A DNA stretch of 64,000 bases from Pholis gunnellus. Taxonomy: Eukaryota; Chordata; Actinopteri; Perciformes; Pholidae. The DNA lies in NCBI GenBank assembly GCA_910591455.2, contig OU342817.1, positions 5,045,915-5,109,914 of the forward strand, written 5' to 3'. The notes beneath the pieces are model-generated. The model was not told where the DNA came from and did not search any database. It was given only the letters and a program-made list of their open reading frames with translations. Shown piece by piece: positions 11,801-25,316 of this stretch (positions within the stretch are counted from its first letter, which is position 1; each line of letters starts with the position of its first letter). A program made the position numbers and the translations under genes.

Positions 11801-14800
11801 TTCTCAGTTCATGACAGTTGATCGTAACATTTTGTTCGCGTTAAAATTGTTTCGTTCAACGTCCGGTTGTACTTAGCTCCACCCTCTTGTGTCACTTCTG
11901 GTTGCAAAAAAAACAAGATGGCGCCGTTCACTAAACCAAGATGGCGCCGGCCAAATTGCTGAACTCGAACCAATGAGTGACGTCACAGTGACTACGTCCA
12001 CTCCTGGTAGCGCGCCTGGTGAAGCGGCGACCATGCGCTAAGGTCGAGTCCTCACTGCAGCAGCTTTTGCAGGTTTGAATCCGTCCCGCTGCCTTTTGCT
12101 GCATCATCCCCTCTCTCCCTTTCCCGACCGAATATAAACCATGAAGATTATCTCGTTATTGGGGAAAGGACACGATCATCTATATATTGTTCAATTTCAA
12201 AATCCAATGTTCTTTAAGATAATAGGGTAAGGGAGCAGAGCACAGGTGACTTAGTGGTAATGAACCAATATATATGCATCATGCAAAACCGATCCTTATG
12301 CTTCACAAAGGGAGCTCAGCACATTCGCTCGTCACAATTTTGACTGTTATGATAACGCAGACAGGGGAACTTCTCCTCCTCGCAGTGACATCACACACGC
12401 CCCCCCCATACATACCTGAAGGGATAGTCTCATGTGAAGCCTATTGTGAGCCGCCATGTCGATTTTCCAGTGTTTATAATAAAGAAGCTTTCACAGACAA
12501 TGCCTGGCCCGTTCCCGGTGAAGCGGGAGCGGGTCTTCGACTTTGCATTAAATTTGATTTATATCTGAACAGAAGCCAAGTTTCCGTATAATTTACAGAC
12601 CAGCGTTCTGTCTCTCTGGCCTTTTTGGATGGCTCTGTGTAAACCGAGAGGCTGATGTTCAAACAACAAGGCAGAGAGCCATAGTGGATTCGGAGCTTTG
12701 CCTTGGCCTCCCCGTCAAGACTCTTGACAGCAAACTGGCTCCCTGCTCCAACTAATAAAGTGAACCACCACCCAGATCCTACAGCGGCTGCATGTAGCTG
12801 TAGGTCTGCTGAGTGTGTGTGTGGTCAGTTGGAGCGGGACACTCCTGGAAAGTCACGGATGAAAGACATATCGAGCACTAAATCTGCTAAATCCATGATG
12901 TGAGTCTCATTCACTCTGTCTGCTCTTCGGATGATGTGCTTTCACTTCAGCACATGGAACGATTTAGACACCGATCAAAAACGATTACGGCACATCTTGT
13001 TCAACCTGCATAATTACTGTCAAAGTGTATTCTTACCGTGGCAGCTAAAGGACGAGGCTTTTTTTACTTATTGTCGAAAGAAAATATTTGAGCCAACTGT
13101 CATAACTTTTCAAGACAAAAGCGTTTCATGTGTTTAATTGATTTAGTATTGTCATAACTGATAACAGGTGAATCTTTACATTTATTTATGACATGTTTAC
13201 TGCCACTCATCACATGCTGTCAGCTATTATATCTCAAAATACACACACACACCACATGGAGTGAAGCAGAGTTCCTTATTTATATTAATATTTTGTATTT
13301 TGACATTTGCTTTTTTCATCATGTCACCTAACAAACAGTCTGTAGAAACGTTTTGATGTTGTGAGTTCATTCGTCAGCTGAAGAGAATATTTGACTTTCT
13401 TATAAGGGTTAAAATCTCATCAAGAAATGACAGAAACAAACACTATTTTTAGCATCTTCATCTTCATATCGACAGTTCCTTTGACATGTGAAAGCCTCGG
13501 TTTAAACGAGGATAAAGGGACATTTGATTTTGGCAGCAGTGATGATTTAAATGTTTTGAGTGAGTGACCGACTTTGACAGGAGAAGTTAAGATGGGGAGG
13601 TGATTCTTCTGAGTGTTTTGAGAACTACAAAAGCAGCCATGTTTACATTCATTGTCGATGCTCGAACATTTAACTCACGTGACTGATCAGCTGTTTCCGC
13701 TTTCGGCGTCTTCTCGGATATTCCGGGATATTTTTGCATAACGTGCGGATCCAGACATGAAACATGGTCAATACTACCTGAACATGAAACAGTTAAAACA
13801 ATTCCTCAATTAAAACTAATTTTTGAAGACCTCCTTCATTCTTCTCTCGTGAGTTAGACACGTGGAGATGCCGACTTGTTTTGTTTCCGGTTCGTACCTC
13901 CTGTTTCTTCTTCTTCTTCTCTGATTAGTGGCGGATTTACAGCCATGCTGAGTCTGACCAAACCACACTACTGTATAGTCGAGTTCATTCGCTTACATTT
14001 CCCAGTTGATGGAAACGCGAGTAAATCACTTTTTTTGCGACATTTAAAAAGTTAAAATCTGCTTCAGACTTTAAATGCATTGGTGTGTTCCTTCATTAAA
14101 ATCAAGATGGTTCATTTAAAATGGCGTCCTGTTGCTGTAAATCTTCACTAGCACACTAAATGTGTATTAATCCGCAGCTGAAAATAATCCCCAATAAAAC
14201 AACCAATTATTCCTATTTGAGTAATGTTTGCATTTAAAGTATCGGGAAGCTGTATATTGGGGACCAGTTTTTAAAGATGAACATCTTCATAGGTGCGTTT
14301 GCACAATGTAGTTTTTGTTGGCCAACCCTGGAAACTAGCATCAATCTGGTTCCCTCCACAAAAAGTCAAATGGCCAATTTTCACCTTTGGATTTTGGATT
14401 ATTTTAGAAGATCTGTGTCAAACAGAGTTAATGGTAATTGCTAATTTTGCTAAGAAAAATATTCTTCACAAATAAAAACGACTTTTCATGATTTTTGAAG
14501 CATGAATGCAATCGGCAGAAGTATATAAAGCTAACGATAAGCTATAAACGAATGACACCACGCATGAACGTGAGAATACACAACGAGGCTGTGAAGGCGG
14601 ACGACTCGGCAAACCGAGTAAACTTAGCAAACAACTTTTTTAAGACGCGTAAAAGTTTCAAAATTCACGAGATGTGTATTCACTGATGTATTTTATATCG
14701 TAGAACAAAACCTTAAAATCTCCTACTCGTGTTAATCGTTTCTGTGTTTTAGGACTCATTCCTGTCCCAGATATATTTCTCGTCTTTCCATTGGATTTGT

Positions 14801-14879
14801 TGACAGTAACGAAAATATGGAAAATACCCTTCACAGCAATATTTCTTATGCAAAACATGGAAAAGCAGACAGACCTCTG

Positions 14880-16087
14880 AGAACAAGAAAAAAATTTCAC
14901 ATTTATTTGATATCAAACAGGAGTTGAATTAAATATCAGCTGATGATGATGGACTCTTACAAAAGAAATAAATTGAACCTAATCAGTGCTGCAACAACTT
15001 TTCACACCTTCCAACCATGTTCTTTTTTTCCTTTTTTCTTCTTCTGAATAGTTCAGTTAATAAATTAATTAGTGTCAAAGGATGAAATATGTCCGCAAAA
15101 ATCGCAATATCGCATTGGCGTGAACACAAGTCTTTAAACTTGACAATTTCTTTCAAAGTAAAATAAATTACACAAGTTTCCAAATCTGTGCATGGCCCGG
15201 TGTTAACAAATATACTACTGGCAAAAACTCATCATTCATGAAAGCAAAAGCACTTCACAAGCAGAGACGTGAGCATGATTTCATATGGATCTCTCGAAAC
15301 TTCTCTTTTTTTTTTTCTTCTTCATATTCAAACATAATACATCGAGTCAAGTGTGAGAGGAAAAAGCACATTCCCACCATTTTGATTAACCTTGTCTGAA
15401 GAATCGTATTAACATTGACAGGGCTTAACTACTGAATGGTTGCCGTTTCGCTGCTCTTTTTTTTCTTCTTTCTTAATTTTTTTTCATTTTTACACTAGTG
15501 GTACAGCAAAATATATTTTCTTTAGCTGTTACTTTGACAACAGTTAAATGTGCAATAGAGAAAATATAAGGCCTGAGTCTGAATTAGTGGTTTCTTAACT
15601 TTACAGTCCCGACTGTGCAGTGGAGCCACACTAGTTCTAGTTCTGGACTTCATGACTAAAAAGACCCTGGTTCTGCAAAGTCCCCCAAAGAATATGTCCG
15701 GAGTTTCAAAGTTCTTTGCTTGAAGTATTTTTTTTTTTTTTATCCCTTATTCTTCGACAGTACAGTACAACAGAAAAGCCAGACTTGTCTCTGACGCAAC
15801 GGCCTGTGTGTTATTCTCTGCACCTCTTTCGGCCAACAGCAGAGCTTTCACAGTCCACATTTGTCCGGCCGCGGATGGACGTGTTTTGTGTGTTAATGGG
15901 ATCTGTGTGCAAAAAAAAAAAAAAAAAAAAAAAGAGTCATTTCTACATTCCTTTTCCCACCCGACAACATTTCACTTCCTGTCCTAACAGGAAGGGCATG
16001 TGGAGTGCGGAGCCAGACTCGCCGGCTCTCTTGACATCGACCGAAAGCAGCCATCTGTTGAAACCTGTGCAAACAAAGAGGGCCGGC
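14880..16087 (-). other. adgrl2: adgrl2 probable 3' UTR
   Basis: About 1.2 kb from the stop codon to the first minus-strand AATAAA. T-rich in transcript sense on one side and A-rich on the other, with a 23-nt A run on the plus strand (15911-15933), which is U23 in the transcript. No coding sequence is seen. The boundary is inferred only from the poly(A) signal. Confidence 0.55.
14902..14907 (-). terminator. Candidate poly(A) signal AATAAA
   Basis: This is the first AATAAA on the minus strand after the adgrl2 stop codon. I found neither AATAAA nor ATTAAA between it and 16087. A T-rich then GT-containing stretch follows at about 14850-14895, as expected for a cleavage/downstream element. Cleavage would be at about 14880-14892. 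Later AATAAA hexamers exist (for example near 13183), so longer 3' UTRs are possible. Confidence 0.5.
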
Positions 16088-16983
16088 TCAGAGGCTGGTA
16101 ATGAGCTGCATTTGTCCGTCGCTGGGCGCCTCTCCTTCCTGTGTGCAGTCTTCGTTGTTGGGTGGGATGATGCAGCCGTCGCTGGTGCCTCGGTTTATGT
16201 GGTAGTAGGACAGGGGCTGCGGCGCGTCGCCGAGCTCAGGCATGCTTTTGTGATACGCGTCCTCGCTCTCGCTTCGAGGCGAGTAGGAGAGCTCCTCCTC
16301 CTCCTCCTCCGGGGGGTACGGCGAAGCTGAGGGCGAGGGCGAGTCTCTCAAGTTGGGCATGCTCGTGTAAAGGGAGTCTCTATTGTTGTTGGGTGACTGG
16401 GCGCCCACGTCCTCCACTGCAGTGACAGTCTCAGAGCCGTGGCCGCCCTGACCCTCCAGGCGCCTGGGGGCCTTCTGGGCGCTGTAGAGCAGGGAGTGAG
16501 TCCTCTGGGGCAGGAGGGGGGCCTCCAGTACCTCCTTGTGGTGGGGGTGCAGGAGCAGCTCCAGGGTGGCATGGCCTCCTCTTCCACTTCCTCTCTGGGG
16601 GGATGCCGCCTCGGCGTGATCCGCCACGATGGCGTCATCCTCGCTGCCGCTGCCGCTCCCGCCCCCCCCACCAATACCACCACCACCACCACCTCGGTCC
16701 GCCGTCACTCTGGTCTGCGGGGGCAAGGCCCGGTCCTGCTCCCTCGGGTGGTCGCGGCCTTTGGGGGCCCCGCGGGGCCGTAGGTTGTTGTGGACAATCT
16801 CAGATATGATCATCTTCTCAAAGGCGACATCGTCCAGGTGGAGGCCCCCCAGGTCACCCGGGGCTCTAACGCTCACGGTCTCATAGTCGTCGTCTCGCAG
16901 GGAGTAGCTGTTGTTGAAATTGCCATTGAGGGGGAGGGTGTCCATGGCACTGATGTCCCTGCTGTTGCTCAGAGAGTGCTGTC
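16088..16983 (-). CDS. adgrl2: adgrl2 terminal coding exon: distal cytoplasmic tail and PDZ ligand
   Basis: 896 nt, completing a glycine codon then 297 codons and TGA at 16088-16090; acceptor TGTTGCAG. It begins [20 protein letters not shown] and ends [12 protein letters not shown] is a class I PDZ ligand, which in latrophilins recruits Shank-type scaffolds. Conserved ADGRL2 blocks: [58 protein letters not shown] and [10 protein letters not shown]. Low-complexity insertions: a glycine run with one isoleucine at residues 1280-1291 and six glutamates at 1408-1413. The exon is GC-rich, so other frames stay open over it; none is conserved or gene-like. Confidence 0.96.
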
Positions 16984-17982
16984 CTGCAACAAAAGGCCAA
17001 AAGAGTGCGTGAGAGAGGATTTTTTTTTTTGCCTTTGTAGAACAAAACAGTGTCCACTACACCATCCACATACAACTTGATACTGCTCAGGACACTGCAC
17101 TCTTGTGCTCTTTGATCTCTGGGTTAATTTCAATTATATGCAAATATACGTTTTAAAATTCAAAGGAGAACCCAATCCGCTCTCCAACATGTCCATCCTC
17201 ATTATGGCTGAATATCATTAAAGCCAATCTAAGAGATTATCCTGAACAATATTGGAGAAATGAGAACAAAAGATGACTTTAAAAACTTAAAAAATATAGC
17301 ACGGCAACACGCTACGACCAGCTAACAACACAGCAGCATACAAAAAGCAACAGGATAGGATGGGGGGGGGGGTGAAATAATAAATGAATACAAGCTGATG
17401 AGGAAGTGTTGTGACACAAACAATGAATAAAACATTCCACCTGTTTAAGAAGAAGGCAAAACAAAAAAAAGAGTAATGTTGAACACAGATGGCCAGCCAC
17501 CTCTCTGCACCGGGGCCCCACAAGCACAGCAACAACCCCCACACACCACGACACACAGGCACGGTGCAATGACTCACTTTGCCAACACTCACATCAAGTG
17601 CGTCTGCTCAGGCTATCTGGCCTAAGAACAGCTGATGTGCAAAAAAAGTAAAACAGATGCTTTTTTTCAATTGCAGCAGAAACAACAAAATCACTGAAAT
17701 AAGACCAAAGTGGAAAAAGCTTCAACATCCAGCCTGGATTCAGTAAATCCGAGTCTTTGTGTCCTTGCAATTAACTATAATTTAGCGCATGTGATGCGTT
17801 GCTCAAATTGCTGTGGGTGGAGAATGACAGCGAAATGACGTGTTTAACCGTTTGAGAGAGCAAAAGGACAAATCAAGGACAACTGAATCCTGGACTCAGC
17901 AGGTGAAAGGGTTCAGCAGCAAGCACAGTCTGTATTTTTTAAAAGTCTACAGTAAATCTTTGTGTGAACAATACACACACAC

Positions 17983-18072
<90 letters not shown>

Positions 18073-20567
18073 AATTTTGTGCAGCCCGATGACTAAGTGC
18101 GTGTAGCAGGATGGCGGTGAAGTGCGGCTTGATTTTTGATGTGAGGATTCTATTTATTGGGTCCACTGTGAGCCTGTAAGTGAAAGGCTGACATTTTACA
18201 GAGTGAGGGGGAAGCCGTCAAAGGCAGAAAGAAAAGACAAAAACACGAGGGGAATCTGTATTCTTAGTTTTCAAATAGATGTCTCGGGAAAAAAAAAAAG
18301 AAGCATGATAGCAACTGAAGAAGAAAGCTCTAAAACAACATCAAAGACATTTATAAAAGAGTGAATAGAGCGCAGATGGGCAAAAAAAATAAATGAGGTT
18401 GGAAGGATTATTAGACACCTCTCTAAATAGACCATACTTCCAAATTTGCATTTGTTTACGCGCAGGCAGTGATTTTCTTGCAGCCAGGTACTGTCTGCCG
18501 GGAGAGAGGGGAAACCATGTGAACAGAATTCAAGTGGACACGGCGACAGCTGCACTCTGGGAACCGTTCCAGCAGAGATTCATCCAAGATGTTCTCCTTA
18601 CCCATTTTACTGCATCGGTTGAACATCTGCAGAGTGTTACTTAGTATTAATACACTCATAATAGAGGACACGCTCATCCTTTTCCAGGAGCTAAATGTAA
18701 TGACTATAGCAGGCGAGGTTTTGAAAAAGCTTATGTTAAACTTGACAGTCTCTCTGCGCGTATTTCATACTTGGTTGGTGATCTTCACACCAGGTTTTGA
18801 CATTTGTGTGTCATGCTGCAGCCTAGTATCCTCAAACTACTTTCCATATGTTGTAAACCCCGCACCCCCCCCCGTTTGTCACTGCTTCCTTGTAGCTCCC
18901 GTGTCTGAGCTAAGTGCAGCGGTTTGCCTCAGGGGAGGTGAGGGGAGTGTCTTTACAGGTAAAAGAGGTGTTTATTTACGCCGACATTCAAAATGACGTG
19001 CTAATTAAATATCTCCATTCTTTATCGGTCTCTGCTGCTCCAATGTTAACATGTAATTACCACAATGATTAAGCAGGTAAACATTTGAGGGCAATAAAGC
19101 TCAAGCTGTCTGAACACACACACACTGACTTCTGCATCCGAGCTGCTCGCCTGCTGCTGAGCTCACAGACAGAAAGAAATAGTCTTTGATTTTCTTTGCA
19201 GACATTGTTTGGTCCCAACCCTACTTCATTATCAGGGGGGTGTGAAGTGCTCTCATTGTGCTGTAAGCGAGCTCGCAGCACAAAACAAGACCGCGACGAC
19301 TGCAGCGGGTTAAAGCTATACATTCCTGCACATCTCCTTACACACTTTTGCCATACTGCCTGTTTTTCTATATTCTCTTTTATCATCAAATGCCGGGGAA
19401 TATCTGAGGGCTATGATTCTGCCCGCATTGCGTCATGAGCTTCTGTTTTTTTTTTTTCTTCTTCTTTGATTGGGTTTCTTTTGCTCTGCCAGCGAGGAAC
19501 TAGGTCACCATAAACACTGACATGATTTAAATCGATCTAATTGGAAGTAAACTAAAGAACAATCTAAACATGTTGTCGAGATTTCACCCGTGAATAAAGT
19601 GAATGCTTAAATGATCCAGAGCAACGAGTGAATTTCATATTCAACAGGAATTCCCATATGACTGCTCGGTAGAAGAGATAAGATAGCGGCGACGTGAGTT
19701 TATCTCCTGTGCTTACAAAGGACAAACCGGCTGAGATAAGAACTACCGGAAACACAGAGAAGGTGGGAATGAAGAAGAACAAACGCTAAATCGAATTATT
19801 CGCAACGTTTTTGAGGCGTGTTGTGTCAGAGTCACGACCTCAAGATTTTTCATGTTGTAAATAAATCTAACACACTTAAAAGGAGAGAGTGAAACGAGAT
19901 GATTAATACTGCTCCCAGTTCTGTTTGTTTACTGCGAAGTGACAGCCAGACGCCGGTTAGCTTAGCACAAAGACTGGAAGGTAGAAACAGCTAGCCTGGC
20001 CACTACGATACTCATTAAACCGTGTTTGTTCAACCCCTACAAAATAACGAAGTGTACAAACGATAATTCGCTATTTCACATGGCTACATGTGCTAGGCCT
20101 GCATTTCTTTGAGTCTCCGTTGGCTTGTATTTTTAGATGCAGGTAGGCAGATTTTGTGACATTTGGACACAGCAAGGCTAGCTGTTTCCCCTTGTTTCCA
20201 GTCTTAATGCTAAGCTAAGCTAACTGGCTGTAGCCTTGAAATTTAACAGACAGACATGAGAGTAGTATCGATCGTCTCATCTTACTCAAGCCCAGAAAAC
20301 GTGTGTATTTTCCAAGCTGTCAAACTTTTGCCTTAAAACAAACACACAACACATAACACACACGCACACACACGCACACACGCACACACACAAATCAATG
20401 TAAGAATAAAAGTGGAGGGTGGATGTGCACCTGGGGAGTGAAAGGCTGGTGGAGAGGGGGTGTTGCCCACCACCGTTTCTGCCAGCAGGTTGTTATAAGG
20501 GTTAGTGTCGTGGGTTCGGAGGAGAGGGTTAGTTAGGAGGTAGTTGCCAGTCATCCCTGAGATAACA

Positions 20568-20613
<46 letters not shown>

Positions 20614-23600
20614 GAGAGAGAGAGGGGAAAAAACTGTTGAGGAAAACAGAGCTCGAGGTACTGTACTTTATGGTCTGTGGTGGTGTCCACATAAACAAAC
20701 ACTGACATTTCGCTGTCCAAAATCTGACACCGCAAAAGATTTATGACCTCCGATCCGTCTGCCTTCTATTATGGACACAGAGCAGCCATAGACTCGTTGG
20801 TCAAAGCAAGACTTTATCCAAACAGTCAGCTGATGTGGCTGACAAACAAAGTCATCGCGACAAGTGTTGACCAAAGCATAGCAACACAATCAACTCCAGT
20901 GTTTACGTGAAACAAATCCATCTAAACAAAGTCATCCAGTCGGGACAGTAGACATAACATGCCTAAGTGGCCTGCCATGAATAATACAGTATCCCTATCA
21001 TCCTGAGCATGCTTGTGTCAATCCTCAAGAATGTAATAACAACCTTCAGTCATTTGGATGGATCGCTGAGAACCTTCGCGCTGGCATGTGTGTTTAAAAA
21101 CAAAACAAGAAGCAATCTAATTCACAACTACAGCCAAATCTGCTCTGGCACAGTCTGCAGCCTGAGATGCCGGGATCGCTCCCAAAAAGCATGCTCTGAC
21201 CTCAGCCTGACTTTGCTCATCTCCTCCACCTTCATCCTGACAATCACACAGATGAGTTAGGGAGGCTGCTGCACAGGCACAGTCGCTGCGATCTGAACTC
21301 AAGACCTCATCAGTGACATTTTGTGCCACACTAAATATCACACCTCTATCTGTCTGCTGTTCCTCGCCTTTTAAAGTGATTCACCTGAGCATGAAAGTGC
21401 AGGAGAAATGCTGTGAACTTTGGTACACAGGCAGCATTTAACACAGTTTTATATATTTTTTTTATTTATTGCTTAGCATAAAGAGAGACGCAACATTAAA
21501 TCGGGTCTTATGCTGCTCTTTTCCGAGCCACCACAGAGCCATGTAAGCTGCATCCATTGAAGTGTTTAATATGAATTCGGAGCTACATCACAAAGAAAAT
21601 GGCGGAACAAGAAACGGTTGCTTACCCTGGTTGAGTGTGGAGGTGCTGTTTATGTCTCCCGAGATGAAGGAGGACTCCGACTGCTTCCTCACGGTGTCGT
21701 TCCACATCCGCCTTATGCGGCTCTGCGTGGAGAGAAAAGCAGCCATTGATCAGAACTCAACATGGTGCCGCTGTTATTCAAGGCTTCTGGCCCTGCGGAT
21801 CGAGGAGCTACGTGGGTTTCCGTGACTCTACACTTGTATACAAGACTTAAGCTACCCCCTGCTGATGACACGGTCATGCTACGGCGAAACAAAGCCTTTG
21901 CAGGCGCTATTGATCCAACCAAAAATGGATGCTCCAAGAATCTTACAGCTTGTAATTGGAAGGTAATTTAAGCTAGTTAAGAGCAGAAGCCTCGAACAAA
22001 TTCCCAAAAGTGCTCTTAAGATCTCATAAGGTCTCAAGAGAAGAGATCAGAGACAAGTGTGTCCAATTCAACAGTATTCTTTTTCACAATCCTCTCGGTT
22101 TCTTTCTTTTTAAATAAGGTCATGGTAACAGGTATAAAAAGGCCGTTTAAAAAGAGAAAATGACACATTAATGCGGTCCGTCTGACAGCTACACTGTACG
22201 GTATTGTAAAGCACTTCACTCCCATCTCTTCATATATAATCTTGACAGTCTAACAAAGCCGAACATTACAAAGTGAAGCCTGAAATGTGACATAGAGTAC
22301 TGTAGTGATATTTCTACTGAATATTTGTATGAAAGCAACAAGAATCTCTGCTTTAGAGTCTTTACTCAAGGATGATATCCTTCACATTTCAGCAGAATCA
22401 TCAATACGTTCCAACTTCCCCAGCCTCTCTGTGGCTCTCAGCCAGAAGGCCATTTGTTCCTGAGCACATAAATCTTTAAAAGACGGGTTACCAATATACA
22501 CTTTCATTCTTAAAAAAGGCTCAGTAATTTCCCCTTAACACCTGGGCACTGTAGTTTTTAACAAACCGCATAAACAGTAGTAAGTGGTGCATTTATTGGC
22601 GACTTTCTTCAGCTGCAAATTGATCGGTGCTCTTGTGAGTATTTACACCACCAGTGCCAATGTTCGTCATAATGAAGGCACTAATGGAGCCGTTTCACAC
22701 AGAGGAAGAAGCTGCAGTTTATCAGGTTTTGGCTACAAAGACTTGTTTGTAGGATCAGTTCATTTTTTTTTTTTAATAGGATTTGTTTACAATTAAAAAC
22801 TAAACAACATCACCAGACTTGCCGTTTAATTAAAACTGATTCCACCAACATAAATCAACTGGAATCAATTTGGATACAACCTTTTCACACGTTCCTAAAC
22901 CCCACCACACGTGGGATTCCCGCTGGTGTACGCGTACCTGAGTAGCAGATGAGTAGCGGGCCGTGGACCGAGACGTGGCTGTCTTGGCTGCACTGTGGGG
23001 TCCCTCAGACGGCAGCGCGCCGCAGCACTGGGACTGACGGAAACATTTGCTGTACTCTTTGCGGACCTGCAGAGGAACAAAAGATCAGGACGGACCGAGC
23101 ACTCGGAGAGAGACACAACCCCCATGGGAGATGCAAATCCCTAATCTTTGTCAAATGCCATCCGGCTGACAGCTGTTTAAATGCCGAATCTGTAAGGACA
23201 GGGATAATAACAGACTCCGATAACATGTTGATATGCACTGCGATGCAAGTGTTGCAGAGTAAGAATGTATGCAGAGCTGCAGTGCAGTGATTAGATAGAT
23301 TTGGAAAGAAATAGGAAGTGCTATGTTTGAATGTTATGACAGTATGATGATTTCCATTAACAGATAATTAACTACCGATTATTTTCTGAAAGTAATTGCT
23401 TGAAAGTTTCCTGAATTAAAGGTGATGTGATTTCTTCAAATGTCTTGTTTTGTCAGAACAGAATGTCTGAAAACCCCAAAACCTCAATTTACTAAACGAC
23501 AAAGAAAAGCAAAAGAGTAGCCTTTACATTTCTGACGATTGAATATTTCATTAATTTACTCCAGTATACTGTAGTTTAACAAGTCAATTCTTTTTGATTA

Positions 23601-25250
23601 ACTCATTTGATTCGTCGTTAAAATGTGAGAATTCCTTAAGTGACGTATTTTTCATCCAAAAACCAAAGAATATTGAATTTGCAGAAAATCCTCACATTTT
23701 AGAAGCTGGAAGAATCTTTTTTCTGTTTGCATTCATGCTTCAAAAACAACTTGCTGATTAATTCTACCTTTTAAAATTTAAAATGATCAATTAAAGAACT
23801 CCGGAGTTGAGCGCCGGAGGAAGAAGTCATACCTTTTTCTGGAGGAGGCAGTGGAAGATGAAGATGAACATCCCTTGCAGAGTGTTGAAGATGGTGAAGA
23901 GGTAAGCCATCACAATGGACGATTCGTTGAGGAAGAACAAGCCAAAGGTCCACGTGAGCCCCAACAGACAAAGTAGGGCAAACGCTCCCAACACCCACGA
24001 CCTGCAGAAGAAAAAGAAGAGTGATATTAATGCGTGAAACCACAGTTTGACGTTTCTCTGCTCTTGGACAGCAGCTTGTTAAAAATAAGTAAAGCTATTT
24101 TTCTTTTGGTGTATAAACGCTGATACAAACATTTGGAATGAATGTGCGTTCGGTATTTGACACCGAGTCCAAAAATATTTCCCTGGTCTTCCTTGGAGTT
24201 GTTGGCTTAAAAGCATGCAAACGCAGCAGGTTTTTCCTCGGCGGCTTCCAGGAAATCAGAGAGGAAATAAGATAAAGTTCACAGTCAATGACGACAGCTA
24301 TCCCTATATTGATACACAAGAGAGGAGCCACGCTGAGAGAGCCACGCTGAGAGGAGGGAAGAGATGTCAGCATGTCACTGAGAGACAGGCCGCAGAGAAA
24401 TGAGAGCGATGGCTGATTAGACTCGCTGCCAAGTTTTTGGTGCTTTTTAAACAACAACAATACGTTTGCTGTGGTCTGAATAATCACACAAAGTGCAACC
24501 AATTATTTCACTCTCTCTTTTTTTTTTATACGAGTTACCACCTTTGACACAGAATCTAATTACATAGCTGATTTGAGGTAGATCGTAATTAATGACAGTT
24601 AATGAGTTTTGAATTCTTAAGATGATGGTGTGCAATCCAGCATCCAGAAATGTGGGCTTTCTGTGTTCTATAAACAAACCTGAAAAAGCAGATTCAATGC
24701 CTTTTTTGGGGGGGGGGGGGGTTGTTCAGAGCGGCTGTCTTAAAATCAGGCGCCCACATACCATATGTTGGCCTGCCCTCAAACGCATTGTCGAATAAGA
24801 ACCCAGGCACAGAAATGGACGGGGACCTGTCTTTTTATCGAGCAACTGCAGGCCACTCGAAGCGGAAAGATGGGGGAGGGGAGGGGACTTTCCCCCCCCC
24901 ATTTTAAATCTTTAAGGCATGTGGTGGAATACGTCTTCCAGAGGAAGCCTGTAAACTATGCCAGCATAGAGGAGCAAATAGATACCGAGAGGTCAGAAAT
25001 GCAGTTATGAAGAAATAAAAAAGGCAATATAAGCCTGCGTAGTGCAAATAGTGAAATCATAAAATGAACTAAAAAGGCACCGTCCATAAGGGACGAAATA
25101 AAAATGTGGAAGGGGAAAAAATATTGGTTCAGTCGGGTTTAAGAGAAGAGGAAATCAAATAAATGTGTTGGTCAAATGTGGCTTTTGAAATTCCAGAGGG
25201 GAAGCAAAAGCAGTAATGGTGCATATTACATCCACGCACACACGCACACA

Positions 25251-25316
<66 letters not shown>

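Larger units (their letters stand above)
10530..12010 (+). repeat. Percomorph dispersed repeat split by two later insertions
   Basis: Three pieces of one element that I recognise as frequent in percomorph genomes appear in order: 10530-10710 (GGCCAGCAGGGGGCGACTCC, AACATTGTAAACATGAGTTT), 11240-11310 (ATGGTCCCATTTGGAGTAAA), and about 11862-12003 (CTCCACCCTCTTGTGTCACT, AACCAATGAGTGACGTCACA). They are separated by a TTAA-flanked insert and by an LTR-like block, each annotated separately. Confidence 0.65.
1..14879. other. Intergenic region downstream of adgrl2
   Basis: No gene is recognised on either strand. The longest open frames (for example 131 codons on the minus strand at 6315-6710) show no known domain, no splice pattern and no compositional bias. 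What can be described are dispersed repeats (1500-1740, 5458-5775, 8535-8885, 10530-12010), a short tandem duplication at 9953-10050, and simple repeats. Conserved noncoding elements may exist but cannot be judged from one sequence. Confidence 0.6.
16984..20430 (-). other. adgrl2: adgrl2 intron before the terminal exon (3.4 kb)
   Basis: GT-AG intron with no exon recognised. It contains a (CA)n tract (17972-18069), a TTAA-flanked MITE (19876-20336) and a second CA-rich tract next to the upstream exon's donor. Confidence 0.85.

Noticed and set aside
15716..16330. 204-codon plus-strand frame spanning the 3' UTR and end of the tail exon
   Set aside because: It reads through poly-A and poly-T runs (polylysine) and then antisense to known coding sequence.
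16439..16886. Several overlapping plus-strand frames over the terminal exon, including a proline/histidine-rich one
   Set aside because: Antisense or frame shadows of the glycine-, glutamate- and proline-rich tail exon; low complexity and no start context or homology.
17840..18106. Plus-strand frame encoding a Thr-His repeat
   Set aside because: It is the (CA)n microsatellite translated; the same applies to frames at 25216-25575 and 36355-36705.
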